Assembly (NCBI RefSeq): GCF_019399895.1 | Contig: NC_091874.1 | Coordinates: 2,730,501-2,794,500 of the forward strand | From: Cardiocondyla obscurior | Lineage: Eukaryota > Arthropoda > Insecta > Hymenoptera > Formicidae | Reading direction: 5' to 3' | DNA: 64,000 nucleotides | Shown: piece by piece, positions 14,030 through 28,268 of the stretch | Layout of the letters: the number at the start of each line of letters is the position of its first letter | Numbering within the stretch: position 1 is the first letter of the stretch | Made by a program: the position numbers and the translations under genes | Notes under the pieces: model-generated | Databases searched by the model: none | Told to the model about the DNA's origin: nothing | What the model saw: only the letters and a program-made list of their open reading frames with translations

Positions 14030-15073
14030 ATCAACCACCTACTAAGTTAAGACATGCAGAGATTGTAGAAACGCACCAGCGAGATTTCCTGGCTTCCATT
14101 ACAATTGAAGTTGTCGCGTGATTTATATGAAAATGATTTCGTGTTTACCGGTACAAGTAATCGCGCGATGATTGCCGTTTGTAATTGATTAGCGATTGCC
14201 CATGTCACTTAATCCCTCCATCTTGTTGCGAAAGTGATGGTCCGATTGTTAGCAACATTATCGATATCTCTCGGGTGATGCATCAATCAAAATCGAGATG
14301 AGGGTGCGGATGAACGATCAAAATAATGCCTCGTTGATAAATCGTTTCCCAGCTTTTGAAAACAATGATTTGCCGTAATATACTAGTTTTAATGTCATTT
14401 ATAACGGCGGTGCTGTTATAAGTTTGCATATTTATATTTTAAATTATATGCATAAGTTATATATATGAAAGTTATATTTATAAGTATTGCATTGATTTAT
14501 CGCGCAATAAAGAAAATTGGCAGGAATTATTTCGAAAGCCGCAGTTATTTCTAAAGTATAACGCATATGGGAGAATCCACTGCGATCCGCAAACGACTTT
14601 AAAAATTGTTCCGTAAATACATTACACCGAGTTGTTCCTTTTGGAACATTTCCCGCGTGCATTTAGATGAAATACATCACACTTTCCATGATCGATGTGC
14701 ATATATATGCCCGTAGTTATGCCGACAAGCGGCGTTTCTTGGAAGCAATCTTCGTAGCCTGATTTTATATCGCGAGAAGTGCTCCAATACAGTTTCATGC
14801 AATCCCCGATACGTTCGACATTTTGAATCCGTAGATGAACACTGGCGCGATCGCGGCAACGTGTTACCGCGGAACAATGAAAGCGATTTACGGTGCTATC
14901 GCCGCAAGGTGCTGCAACGCGATAGAAGTATTGATACGGCAAGTGAAAGAGTATAAGCTGGCTCAGACATGTGCAATTTCGGGATCAAAGTGACGAACGT
15001 AGAAGACCTCGAAACTCTCCTTTCTATACGTGCGTGTTAAACGATTATTGACACATGATAGCCAATACAAGTT

Positions 15074-15102
15074 TAAAAAAAAAAAAAAGAAAAAAAGAAA
15101 GG
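15074..15102. repeat. A-rich run
   Basis: A runs interrupted by single G. Confidence 0.8.
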
Positions 15103-15564
15103 GATTATTGGAATAGTTTCCTTTTTCCTGGCTCCTAATATTTTTCTCCGCACATCGTCTGCGCGATTTTATACATGTATCTTTATAAATTTTTCCTGCT
15201 TAAAATATATTTGTATTTATTTTTTAATAAATTAATAACTTACACCCCAAATCATAACTTTAATGAAATTGACATTAACGTAAAAAAAATTTAACGAAAA
15301 ACCGCAAACAACTGTATTTTTTAATATCAGTATATTAAATTAATAATCATATTTTGCCCAAAATTAAACTTTTATCAGGTTATCGAGCTGCGACAAAAGA
15401 AAAACACACATTTTTGCGTAAAAATAAAAAATAACGAGCAAGGTAGCGCATTTTGTGCGGTGTTATCCCCTTAGAAGAAGTTCCCGGCATTATCCCACTC
15501 ATAATTTCGTAGGCAGCTTACACAAGCTTAACTCAACCCCTATCTCACCTCTGTCCACCCTCCA

Positions 15565-15582
15565 GCCGCCGCCGCCGCCGCC
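15565..15582. repeat. (GCC)6 trinucleotide repeat
   Basis: Six GCC units in a C-rich segment, encoding proline in one plus-strand frame. There is no other sign that the frame is coding. Confidence 0.85.
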
Positions 15583-15606
15583 ACCCACGGTTTCTCCAAC
15601 ATTTCC

Positions 15607-15620
15607 GAGCTTGCAAGCTC
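15607..15620. repeat. Perfect 14-bp palindrome
   Basis: GAGCTTGCAAGCTC equals its own reverse complement. A 7-bp inverted repeat (ACTTAAC / GTTAAGT) follows at 15640-15659. Confidence 0.7.
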
Positions 15621-15799
15621 GCAAGCTGCCCCCTCATAAACTTAACATAAGGGTTAAGTCTTGGTAGTGCCCTCAGCTTTGCTCCTTTCCTTCCTTTTGT
15701 ACCCTATCTACCTCATACTCCCTTACCTACATCAAAGGGTAAACTTTTAACTTGTTATCTAAAACTGCTCAGAAGCCCATGTGTAATTACCTCTTTGAA

Positions 15800-15862
15800 T
15801 ATATATACACATATATACACACACACATATATGTATATATATATATAAATTTTTTTTTTTTT
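15800..15862. repeat. Compound (TA)/(CA)/(T)n microsatellite
   Basis: Blocks of TATATACAC, CACACA and TATATA end in a T run. Confidence 0.85.
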
Positions 15863-17039
15863 AAGTCTAGTCGATTATGCGCTGTTCTCGAATTATTTTA
15901 CGCTTTCCTTGAAATTGAAATTATCTTCACAGTAAAGAAAGTCTAAAATAAATTAAAGTCATACAATATTATAATAAAAATTACTTTGATTCAGATCGAT
16001 TTTTCATTTAAAGCAATAATATGTAACTAAAGAACAAGAATTTCTTAATACACTTAAATATAAATATTCAATTACAAGCAATATAAAAACTAAAAAAAAA
16101 GACACTACAAAGTAATAAAAATAGAATTGCAACCGAAAATTGAAACGACCGTGATTATGCGCATTTAATTATCGTTGAAGATAATGACAGCTATAAATCC
16201 GTCTGATGAGAAAAAGGCGAGCAGAAGGGTGTGCAGCTCGCACGTTCTTTAAACTGAAAGTCGCGCGACATACAAGCCACTCAACGAAATTGCCACGTGG
16301 CCGAGTTCCTCAACAAGGCGCGAAGAAACATGAGAATCCTCGAAAGGACTGCGTCATACCGCGAGAAGACTTTGATGCACGAGCGCGGACGACCAAAAGA
16401 ACAAGGGGAGAGGTCAGAAGCGAAACATTATTTTTCCGCTGTCACAACAGAAGTAGGATTTGCCGTTAACGTGCGTATGTGTGAGAGCGCAAAGGCGTCG
16501 CGTGCGCGTGTTATTACGTACTATACAATTGCGCAAAACTTCGTTTCGTCTAAACGAGATTTCAGATCCATTTACGTTCCTTGACACAATTGAAATGATT
16601 GTCGGGCTAAACATCTGTCTGATTCGGTAATTTCGACTATCAAGCGCGATGAGAAATTTAAAAGATATATTCCGAAAGAAGCTTACTAATCCCGGACACA
16701 ATTATTGATTAATTTCTGTTGCGCATATGAAAAGATCACATATATCAAAGTGGAAAATACGTACAGCCAGAGAGAAGATTTTCGTAACTTCAAAGTGAAA
16801 GAAAGTAACGCGAGAAATGATGCTGGTACACACGAGCTTGGTAAATGAGCGTTACGTTCATCACTGACTGTCAAGGGCGGTCTGCTGCGCGGGGATTTCA
16901 TCGCCGCAATATTCCCGGGCGATCGTTAATTCGACAAATTATTCATCGTCGCGGAAATGAAACGCCGAGTCGAATCGACACAACTTCGCTAATAAGTTAA
17001 CTAGCAATCGCTCAACCGCCTCTCGCGCCGGTGAAGTTC

Positions 17040-17480
17040 TAATTGGATCACTTGTACCTGTCATCGTCGCGAGAAGTCTCGACGGCGCGCGGGGGCGATT
17101 CTCTGCCCCCCCGACGCGATCGGAAACGACGTTTTCAGGGAATTTTCCGACTGAAGATGCGCGTCAGAGCCGTACAGCAGCCGCCTGTTGTTTTCCCAGA
17201 GAGAAACGCCACGTACATATATCTGCGCTCGCGCCCCGCGGGCTCGGCCCCGTGCGCGCATTCACGTTGATATAATACACGCCGCGCGCGCGCGCGCTCC
17301 AATGTAGAAAGGCACCGCACCGGAAGAGACGGCGCAGGGAGAAGAGGGACCATAGGTGAATCCCGCAAAATTGCAATTCCAGACGAAATGGAGTTCTGGT
17401 ATTTTATCCGCCGTATGCACCTTGTGAATTCGAACGGCAAGCGCACGCGTGGTATGCGCGCTCGTCCGTCCATCACCCGT
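17040..17480. other. CpG-dense segment
   Basis: GC-rich and CpG-dense compared with its surroundings, including a (CG)n run at 17283-17297. The several overlapping frames on both strands are arginine-rich, as expected of GC-rich noncoding DNA. It could be a promoter-proximal or 5' exon region, but no TSS motif or exon is clear. Confidence 0.4.
17283..17297. repeat. (CG)7 run
   Basis: Alternating CG for 15 bases, a sequence type prone to Z-DNA. Confidence 0.85.
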
Positions 17481-20400
17481 GAAAGGCTTGCACGCATATA
17501 CGCGGATATATCCGGCAAGATTGTAAATAACGGCACTCAGGTGTCGCCGTCCGACGCGTATAAACGTCTCGTTTTAACGTCGCGGGAAAAGTCCCGCTTA
17601 AATTGGCAGTTAATATTTTATTCATCCCGTCTTCCTCCACGCGCGTCACGTAAGCGCGAACACGAAATGCTCGGCGCATCGTGTATGCCTTATACTTAAA
17701 TATTAAAAAATTTCGTACGGCGGATGTGCGCGCAAATGCATTTAGCGTTTAGTTTTTTCTTTTTTTCTTTTTTTTTAATCTTTTTTAACTTGAATATGAC
17801 TAACGAGAAAGTTGAAAGAAAGAATTAACGCAAAAATTAATTGATTAATTGCAAAATTATTCTTAAAAGGCTTGCCACTACGTCTCATGAATAAGTATCC
17901 CGATGGATTTATAACGTAATAACTAATTTAAATATTTATATCGCTCATTTACATGCTCAAGCGTGCCCAATGTTCTTATCTGCGTTAGATTTCTTTATAA
18001 TATACGCAGGAACACGCAGAAATATGATATTCACAAACGTGACCTTTAGGCAAATCGCATATAGGTTGATCGCATGCCTTCAAACACGCCCATATCCTCC
18101 TCGTTTGGACCCTCGAGGCTTTGCCATAGCTGGGATCGTAATTGCTCGAGGAGGGATTCGCTACACCCTCTCGTGGTAAGGGGCTCTATCCCGCGCAATG
18201 GGCTAAACGTAACCATGATTTACGACTCTGTGGTCGATAAGGACCGCTATGAATGCGAGAACATTGGCGGTATAATGTTTTCCACGCTGATGGTACTCCA
18301 GTACGGAAAATCATTTATCGCTCTTGTATCTACAAGATTCTCCGCGAGAACATGTACGTACAAGCTGACTCACAGGTGACAAAATGTTCCCTCGAAAGTC
18401 GCGCACGAAGCTCAAAATGCTATACCGATCTCAATCGTTACCAATTTTTCAATAGCTGGTTATTTAAGCTGTTATTCAACGATATATACATATATACATA
18501 TTTCGTATTTACGTCGTATTTGTCATACATGCATCCGAGCAAATTTATATACGCCACGTCGGGGCTTCGTTATGCGCTTTATTTCACAATGGAAAAAGCC
18601 ACAAATGTCTTTACGTAAGTGGCAATTTACATAAGCGGACATTCCCGGTGTACTCTCGTTCGTTCTCCCACGAGCTACAAGATTTGTCATCCCCGATAGC
18701 TCACGCCGACTTTCCAGCGACGTGATAATGCTGCATTACTGACGCGGCCGGAATTCGGGAGTAATTCTCGAACGTATGCGCTCCATCTCGCTACACGTAT
18801 CCACGAGAATGCATCCCGATGCACTTCTCAAGATGGGAATTTGACGCGTTTTAGATGCGTGCGATGTGATGGATGGTCGTTTATGGGTATTTTCCTCTAA
18901 AGGACGATTAAGAGACGCTTAGAGGTTCGTGCAAATTCTCGCTTGCACGGGAACTGTAACTACAGTCGAAGTGCCAAGTCGGAATTATGATGGATATTTA
19001 TTCCGCTTCGCGAGGACTGCTGAGAAAGAAACAAAGATGTTGCTGCGAGAGCCGAACGAAAACCTCGCTTTCATTACGTTCTCGAAATTCTAACTATTTA
19101 TAATTCTTAAACTTCCACATCGTCGCAATAATCATTTCACATTTATTTCGCTAGTTTCATATAATTCTCATTTTAAAAATGATTTAAACATTAAAGTGGC
19201 TTTAAATTTTTGTGCAATTATGTGTAGCAACAGTCTCGGGAAGAATCGTAAAGAATTGCTCTCGTAACTTTTACGACGAATATTCCATGGAAATCGAAGC
19301 GCAACGGAAGTTAATAAGGCGCGAAACGATTTGGTCGAGAGAAGACAGAGCACTGTGTGGTTGATTTGGGTCGTTGACGAATGCCATATACGTGACTTTC
19401 TGTTATCTTATCCGCCGTCGCTCTTTACATTTACAAATCCCGGCACTTTGACTGCCTAAACAACGGAAATTACATTCAGTTCCGAGCCTCAACGTGGCTG
19501 GCGCGCTTTCGTTCTTTACTCGATTAAATAACCATAATACGAATTTGCTACGGTAATTTAGAGAACGTCGTCAGCCTACATAAGCTTCAGATTAAATTAA
19601 GAATAATTAATCGCCGACGTTATTCACATTCGTTATATGTGTACACACACGCGCGCGCATAATGCGGGATGTTAAATCGTCGTATATATGCAATTACATT
19701 TCCTGAATGTTCAAAAATATTCAAAGCTGCAGCAAGACGGTATGAGGAACGTCTGTGACAATCGCTCTCTCGAATAAAGGAAATAATATCGGAGCGAGTT
19801 ATCTCGGAAGTGGCTCAGAGAGCGTTTAAAGGATTGGGTCTCGGAGCAATAATTGAATCTCTCCGCTCGTTCTCGTATCTGGCAAGGTATCATGAGATCG
19901 GGAGGACGATGAGATAAGAATCGCTATGTCAGTAGGAAAAGAAAATGAGGGGCGCGCACCGGCGTATCTGCCAACCCGGCACCGCCCTTCGTTCAAATAC
20001 GGCCGCGCGACCAGTTAAGAATATTTTATCGTCGAATATTCGCGCGCGAAAATCGGTAGGGCCCAGCTCACCGGCAGGAAATCTCCTGACATAGCAGATT
20101 TTCGCAAGGGTGCGCCCGTGCCGACTGCGTGAGCATTTTTCTTTCTTATCTTTCGGCTTCTTTTTGCCGCTGTACTTCCGCGACAGACACGTGCCAAGTC
20201 AAATGAAGGAATAAAAATTCAGAACGGCTCGCGGAAGATTAATCTTTAACCATCGAGACAGTGGATATTAGCAATTGAAAAATTTCTAGCTGAGCACCGA
20301 CGGATTCCACGCGTATGTAACGTTTCATTAAAGTTTTACTTATCAGTAATTAATTCGCGAACGACGAAGGAGCGAAAGGTTGCACTCGCAACGGGAAAAT

Positions 20401-21320
20401 ATCTTTAAATAAAATAACAATAAGGTAAAATAAAAAAATTATCTAAAAATTGCACGACACTGTAAAGATTTTCCAATTTAGTTCATGTAACAACGTACTC
20501 GAGTATTTTAAGCATCATCGAAATCCGAAAGCAGGTCAAACGGAGCAATCCTAAGAATGCATTCATCAGCGGCCAATTATTTTCATACAATTCACTGAAA
20601 AATCAAACGCTGCTTAAAGTGCACTTCTATCAGATTAATGTGTCTATCGTGTAAATTCATATTTCAACAATGAAAATTGTTACAACCTGCTTTGCCTGCT
20701 TTAAATTTTCGAGACCCGGGTCGCGAGGCAACATAAAATAACTTTTCCTCTCACACATGCACGCTTATATGCCCGTGTTTTTTAAACGTCTTTAAATAAC
20801 ACGGAGTGATAGAAACTTGTGCACAACAGGCGAGCGTCAATGTCTCACACTGCTAACCAACGACTGCTGTCGGTTTCAAAAGTCTCGAGCTTCGATCTAT
20901 ACTCGGCCATCGATCTTACTCTAATAGATGAGCAAGGACGGAAAGTCGATTTGTTCGGTCGAGTAGCGGCGTGTTTTATTTGTCGCGGTGAGACGTCGTC
21001 GGGCCGGGGAAATGTAGAGTTATTACATCCCGACGGAGGAAGAGGACCGTTTTCAGGCCAGGCGACGAAGACCGGACGAAAAATGGAGCGAACGGAAGCA
21101 ACGACTGACGAATGCGATTCGCCACGGGAAGCGGCACACTCGTTTTCGGAGAAGTTATATCGCTAACTGCAACTCCAGGGAAAACATCGCCTCGGCCTAT
21201 CTCTTATGTTGCAGCAGCGTGAGAATGCAATGTTCCCTTGCATGGTGATGCGAATAAAATTATGGAGACAGAAGATCAACAAATTTGTCTCACTCATTTG
21301 CAAGTACAGCTACATTTTAC

Positions 21321-21352
21321 AAGTGTATAGATAATCAAGTGAATAGATAATC
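21321..21352. repeat. 16-bp imperfect tandem duplication
   Basis: AAGTGTATAGATAATC is followed by AAGTGAATAGATAATC, one mismatch. Confidence 0.75.
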
Positions 21353-23959
21353 AATAAAGTATTGCATAATGCATTGCAAAAACGCGGATTTTTGAAAGAA
21401 GTAAATAATCTTACGTTTGACATTGTATCATTAGCATATGTATCTAAATATATATGAGGAACCGAAACTTTCATTCACTGAATTTATTTTACTTCTTATA
21501 ATGCTACTGTTTTACTCTTTTTTTTTTTAATATTTCTATTTCGCGAAATATTGCGGTTTAAAGTAAAGATAACTCCGTTCCTGAAGCTTCACATTTATCA
21601 TCTCCTATTTTCGTTTGCTATTTTTCTGTCGTCCGTAGTGCGTGAAATATAGGTGCTATTATTTGTTGAATTATTTGTTCTATATGTCTGTATAGGTATT
21701 TTTAGTTCTAATATCTATCATATTTTTATTCCTCCGTTTTTCGCCGATATTTTTTTACATGTTTTAATTATCCAACGCTTTAATATCTTAGCTTGTCATT
21801 TATACGAAAAAAATCTAATTATTTGTTTGAAAAAGAAAATGATATACAACATATTGTGATACATAAATTAGCATTCAACAATTATATTTCATTGAATTTA
21901 TCGCTCGGAATAGGTTTCACTTCGTTGCCAAACTGTGTGTGCGTGTGTGTAAAATATATTGATGTCTCGTAGCTTAGGCAATATATAAAATTACGAGGTC
22001 ACTCGGCGAATAACTCATTTTTTTACTATTTCTTACAAGCTTGGCATAAAATTCTGCACAGACATATTTCAGCACTTTGCAAGACTCTTAAATTTATGAA
22101 CAGTTAACGTACAAAAAAAGTCGAGATAGTTAACCTCCGTACAAAACTTGAGATTTAAAAATTAATTTTTAATAAAACCGTCGGAAAGTATCCACGTTAA
22201 AGAAATAGAGCTTTTAAAATCTCTTATAAAATATTTAAACATTATTAATATTTGATCCTGAATATCAGAGAGATTTTGAAATAAATCCGAAAGAAAATTT
22301 AAATCAAATCACCGACCGATGAAATAAACGTAGCCGTTTGTATTTTCAATGTACACAAGATAGATAAAATCCAGGAGCAAAGAGTAATATTTAGCGTTGA
22401 TTTTGTATGAATACGGGCCGATGTTTTTTTACCGATTCAACCGTTTAAATCTTTATGGAGACACGGTGACTGATGGTTCATAAAAATTCATTTGCTCACC
22501 ATACACGTGATCGCGGAATAAATCACGAAGAAACATCGTGTACCAAACCCACCGCAAAATCCACAGGGTATTATCAAATCAGAGAGTTCTTCCTCGGTCT
22601 TCCCTTTTTCACTCAACAGGCTTAAGAGAATTTAGGAGGCGGGCGCCTTTTCCCGGTGCGAGCGCGGAACTATATATTACACGATGTGCCGTAATCGAAC
22701 GCGTTGTTTCTCTCCCTTTCCTTCTTAGGTGATCTTTCGCGTGTATTTGCGGTACATCGTTTCGCGCGAACGTGTCTCGACAGTTGCACACTAATATAAG
22801 AAAACGCTACTAGTATATGTATATATTTAAGATTTGACACGCGCTTTCATTAGAAATTTCGAAGACAAGAAAACAATTTAGTCTCTCTTTAATATTTACG
22901 ATAAAGTTTTGATTGTTACGTCAAAGTTACCCCGAAGTTACCGAAAGGTGAAACAATTTCAACTTTACCAAGGGCAACTTTCATGCAGGCTCCGATTTGT
23001 ACTGCACCCCGTACGAAGAATGTCTCTCCGACCAGATCCATTTACCCACTATACCATCCTCAACGAGCACGCATTGTACTACCCCGTATTCTGTGTTCGT
23101 ACCCTTTTAGTGAATACGCTATTTTATCGAGGTATATGTGTGGAGATCCATGATCACCTACGCGTTCGCGTGTGGTCGTCGGGAGGGATGTGAGAGAAAG
23201 GGACGCACGGCGACAGTGCTAACCAGTGTTCAGGGTGGAACGTGGCCATTGGCGGTTCAGGGTGCAACGGGGGAGATGAAGGTGGTTTGGGTCGAAAGGA
23301 CGTGCCTGCTCTTCCACCTTTTTCTACCTCCGGCTTTATTTTTCTCCGTTTCGCCGCGACACTGTCTTTGTCCTCTAGCGAGCTTCCTCCCGGCGGACTA
23401 AAGGGGAAATGCGGAAATGTGCCGAGACCTTAACTTCATTATTCTGAAACACTTTAATTTCGGTAGACCATCTCGCGCTGGAAGGAAAAACAAGAGGTAT
23501 CGGGAGTGCCCAGAGTAAACAACCGAAATACGAATGAAATATGTAGGTAAGTATTAAAATTCTGAAATACAAGTTAAATAAGAATTACGAGTTCTTTACT
23601 GTTAAGAAATAAAAAAAATTCATTTTTTTTTTTCTTTTTTTTGCATTAAAGATTATTAAAGTAAGATTTTAATACCGTGAATATAAAAAAAAATCACAAA
23701 TAGAACATAAAAATAAATGAACAGAAGCAAACGCACCTTTGTAGTCTATGTGACGACATTTTATAAAATATGCAACGCTTGTCCAGTAAATTCGACGGAG
23801 CTTTCTGCCGCTTCGTGAAACTGTCAAATCGTTGAAACATTTACGCGACCAAAATTTTTCATCATGCATTATAAATGCAATGAAATGCATCCAGTTTGTT
23901 CTCGCATCAAATGATGAATTCGTCGCAACAAGAAGAAGAACAATATTAATAAGAAATTT

Positions 23960-23993
23960 AATAATAATTATTATTATTAATTATTATTATTAT
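23960..23993. repeat. (AAT)/(ATT) repeat with self-complementary halves
   Basis: AATAAT units run into ATTATT units, so the tract can fold on itself. Confidence 0.8.
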
Positions 23994-26900
23994 ACCAACA
24001 AGCAAGCATTCCGTCCGGAATATTGAGAATATTTTCAGAGCGATGGGCTTTCGTTTTGCCGAGACAAACTACATACAGCTATATATAGTAATAGTAAAAG
24101 CTGCGAGACCTGATAGACCGGCTATAGTTTTCAAGGATAACACCAACACTATCCATGTTCAGCTAAGAGGCGATATACGTAACGGTAAAGCCGTGTATTC
24201 TTTATTGACGCTTCTCGATTATCTTGTTTGCACGCGGAGAGTGAGAAAATATTGAGCCGTAGATTGCGTGCTGCATCCACGCCTGCATAATCACGCCGCT
24301 GTATAACATACAAGCACCAGTGACATTTTAAAAATGTTCGCTTGAGTGATGTAAATATCACTTTATTTCGGCGGTATCACTTCGGTATACGTATATCGCG
24401 CTTACGTGCGCCAATATAATTCTCTGGAACGCGATGAAATAATTTGCTACCGCAAACTTGAAGAATTTACCCGTTCTCACGCACGCCGCGCACGCGATAT
24501 GGAACTGTGGATACGTGAAAATGCGTTCCGCCTGATGCCTGCTCGTTCGATTTGTGTTGGAAATAGAATAATTATGTCGTATACGGTGCATGCTAATCGC
24601 TCAAATAATTCATATCAACGAACCGAAGAAACGTTATCCAAATATTGTAAATTAAACGCAACGACGATTGAAGCTTGTATTAATCGCGCTGGAGTTCTCT
24701 CGCCGGTGGAATGAGGCTCGGAACTTACCGAATATTCCGGAATATTTGCACGTCTTGCTTTACTGTTTACTCGCCTTACTTTACGACCTGCTTCACACGC
24801 TTGCACGTTTCTCATCGCGCGAACGAGCGCGTTCTAAAGCACACTTCATTGTTATCGCTGCTTTCGTTTGCTCTTCGCCGTACTTGCTCTATATTAGCAC
24901 TTTACATCTCATGCTTATTCGAGATACCTGCCGCCAATACGGCGGTATAATTACGTCAGCGAGCAAAAAACCATCAACGACCCTTGGCTAAATAATCACC
25001 ACTTCACAGCATTCTTTACCCACAGAGAATAATTAACTCTTTCAATGTATCACTTGTAGACACGTGGAAGGGCGCGAATAAGACTTGCAAATGTAATACT
25101 TGTGTCGATGACGCAGAAATTAATACAATATATTATACAACGGTACTTGTTTTACACGATATCGCGATGAGAAGCTTTTTGTACCTTATAAAAATGTTCG
25201 AAATACTCGAAAAGAGGAGCATTTTTGCATATATTACAAATATCTTTATGCAAAATCCGTTTAATTCTCACGATCTCACGATGTAAAATACGAAAAGTAT
25301 TATACTATCGCTGGCACTGTTTGCACAAATTTTAATTTAATTTAACGCAAATATTAGATATCTTAAAATCTTCCACGCATCCATAGCGATATTATACGAC
25401 GGTTGAAAAGAAATAATAGCTTTGCCGCTTGCATGCATTTGAATATATATGCATATAGAGGATTGCCATTGACAGTAGGTAGTACCCACAAAAGGCATCA
25501 TGGATCGTAGAAACGTCATGCATTCCGTTTGGCCAGCTTACTGCTCCAAAGGCTCGTTTCGCACACGAGGTGCACAGTGACCCTTTGGTCTCCAACCGTC
25601 TTCTGCTTGATGTATTCCCCAGGGAATCGATTAATACGCGCGATTGCGGATGCAACGAGCCGCTTCCAAGACCCCGCATACCGTAATGGTCAAACGGCAG
25701 GACTTCCACACCCTTTCAGCTTGGATGCTTATATTATTTGCAGACGTGAAATTATCGGAGGAACGAGTAGGAATATAATTAAGAAAGAATATGCATGTAA
25801 TATAATAGATTTGTTGGAACGTAACGTAATTATACCCATTGTTGCGCATTTTGTTGTCGAGAATCTAATTGCAGTCAATGTTTCTTCTAGCATACAAATA
25901 TTAATTAACGAACAGGATAACTATGTTAAACCTACCAATTTGAGATAATTATGCGTATTTCTCTTAAATGACATCGGCGTCCATTAAAATCATTAGTGCA
26001 TTCGGTAGCGTAATAGGTAACGAGACCCCGGGTACACCGTGGATAAATCATTAATTAGTTCAATTATAGCGCAGTTACCGAGGTACTGATTCATTTCTAA
26101 TCAAGAGAAAGTCTCCTTTCATTCTGTCGCGCGGACACAACGGTGCAAGGCAATCGTGTCCCACGTGCAATACAAGTTATTACGTTGCTTCCGCCATGCA
26201 ATCGCAACTCCGAAGATGCCAACATCTCTGTAACTCGAACTAATACCTTGTACGACTTCAGGCGGAAATTGTGAGCAGAGCGAGCTATTACGTCGGCTGT
26301 GCGTTCATTACCGCTAGTATGAAATTCTAATCTCGCGATAATTCACGAATAAAAATTTCCGACATTTACAAAGCTATTTTGTATCTCAACGATACGACCA
26401 ATACAATTTCCAATATTACATAATATAATATAAAATGTGTTTTTTTTTTTTTAATTATAGATATCTATAAATATTTAATTACAAAAATTAAACAATAAGT
26501 TAAAATATTTTTGTAAATAAATTGAATAAAATTAAAATTATTGTACTCTTCTAATTCTTCATTTTATTCTAAACACAACGAGCCATTGAATTAAAGTGCA
26601 GTTTTGTGGTCAAGTATGTTGCGGCGATAATCCGACTATTCTGCTAATATTTGAGAGCTACGAGCGTATGAAACCATTCTTGCGCGTCTATGTGCGCAAC
26701 AGAATTTCAAACAATCAGCATTCGCGCTTGCTCCAATAATATAATTGTTAATCTGAATATAATTTTATATAATTCAAAAGACTAGCGGAACCTTCAAATT
26801 CCGTAATTACGTTCACGCTGGTGTAACAAGAAAAAAAGCAAGAATAAATCGAAGTTTCAAAATTAGGTTTACATAAAATCTATTTGAACAAAATCGTTCA

Positions 26901-28246
26901 ATAATATACTTTGCAATTAGATTTCACGGCCTGCCGATTAATTCAATTCAATACGGCTTGCCAGCCAGGTCACAAAAAAAAAAAGAAAAAAAAAGATTTC
27001 GTAATCAAGCGCGACAGGTTATTTCGGTCTGGACACATAAGCTATGAATCCATCGGCTGCGTCTCGTTCGTATGCAATGACCGGCGCAAACAATCTACCG
27101 CTTACGGATGACTATCACGTAAACATGTCGAGCGGAGCCCAATGAATTTGAACTATCGTCGACGCAAAAGTTTGCTTTGATACCGCTCACTTCTATCACG
27201 TCCCGTAAGCTTCCGCGAGCTCCATGAGAATGAGACACGAATGCCTCATGCATGTGGCTTCTGCATGGATTATCACGATTATGTCATTCAACAAGATTAA
27301 TGCCGCGTTGCAGGATTTACACTTTAACGTGGCAACAATCTTTTACGGTTATAAAACGTATTTCGCCATAAAAAACAGCACTGTATATTTCCCTGGATAT
27401 TATTTTACTGTCAGTTTCGTGTCAACCGGCAAAAAGTTGCTCGGCCACGCGGATTAATACAGACGTAACCTTAGATGAAGTAATCGAGTGATTGGTAACG
27501 CACGAGGGCGCGGAGGGTTATTAAAACGTAATTCCAGATTGACTGTGCATTCAAACAAGTTCCGTTAACGTTGCGATGGAATTTCATTTGTGTTTCACGG
27601 AGCAACGAACAATCCCAGAATAAACACGTTATCGAGAAAAACGATTAAATCGAGCAATCGACGGTGTAGCTCGGTACTTTAAAGACCGAGTACCCTCGCA
27701 GTCCGCCGCAACCGTTTTCGTCTCGTTCTCCGATTTCCCAAATGCAAAGGAATGACATCGTCCTCTCCTCTCTCTCCCTGTTTCTCTCGCGAGTAATAGC
27801 ACCGGCTATGCCAGCAGGGGTCAGTCGGGATCGTATTGCTCGACAAGAGCCACGCAATTGCAGTTGCGGAACCGCGAAGCTCGGCGGAATTCGAACTAAC
27901 GGCATTCACCCGGACTCCTTGATACGACCGAGTCGCGAACTTACAATTATACCGTATACACGATAAAGTCCCATCGCTTTCCACGCGGACACGCATCCTC
28001 TCCCGGGAAAACTCAATCTCTCGGCTACGTAGCCGCAATCGCCACGCATTCCCCGCCGCGACCGTCGCGTAAGCGAAATTCGGTAATAGCTTCGTATCCC
28101 CATCGAGTTTCAAAGGAATGCACGCTAATTGAATTATTGATATTCTGTTTCTACTCGCGCAAACTAACCGCGCGCCCTTAATCACTTTTCCCCAACGAAA
28201 TTATTTCGAATTTCAATGTTAATTATGTATAAATTATTATTATAAT

Positions 28247-28268
28247 TATATATATATATATATATGTA
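28247..28268. repeat. (AT)n microsatellite
   Basis: Alternating AT repeat in an AT-rich segment. Confidence 0.8.

Larger units (their letters stand above)
14030..17039. other. Gene-poor stretch
   Basis: Open frames on the minus strand near 14444-14942 start at TTG or lie in other frames and have no family signature. The parts 15060-15450 and 15850-16140 are strongly AT-rich. The segment 15530-15740 is pyrimidine-rich. Confidence 0.5.

Noticed and set aside
23379..23546. Segment between a CCTCTAG acceptor and a strong TAG|GTAAGT donor, plus strand
   Set aside because: At least two of the three reading frames contain stops and no protein-like peptide was seen. It could only be an untranslated exon, for which there is no other evidence.
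24615..24815. Strong minus-strand donor (TTCG|GTAAGTTCC) near 24727 at the end of an open frame
   Set aside because: No acceptable acceptor upstream and an arginine-rich, repetitive peptide.
25392..25948. Overlapping frames of 105-139 codons on both strands
   Set aside because: Neither begins with ATG and neither resembles a known family. Mutually overlapping chance frames.
27679..28185. Longest open frame in the window (168 codons, minus)
   Set aside because: It begins with GTG rather than ATG, is arginine/serine-rich as expected of CpG-rich noncoding DNA, and shows no domain or splice context.
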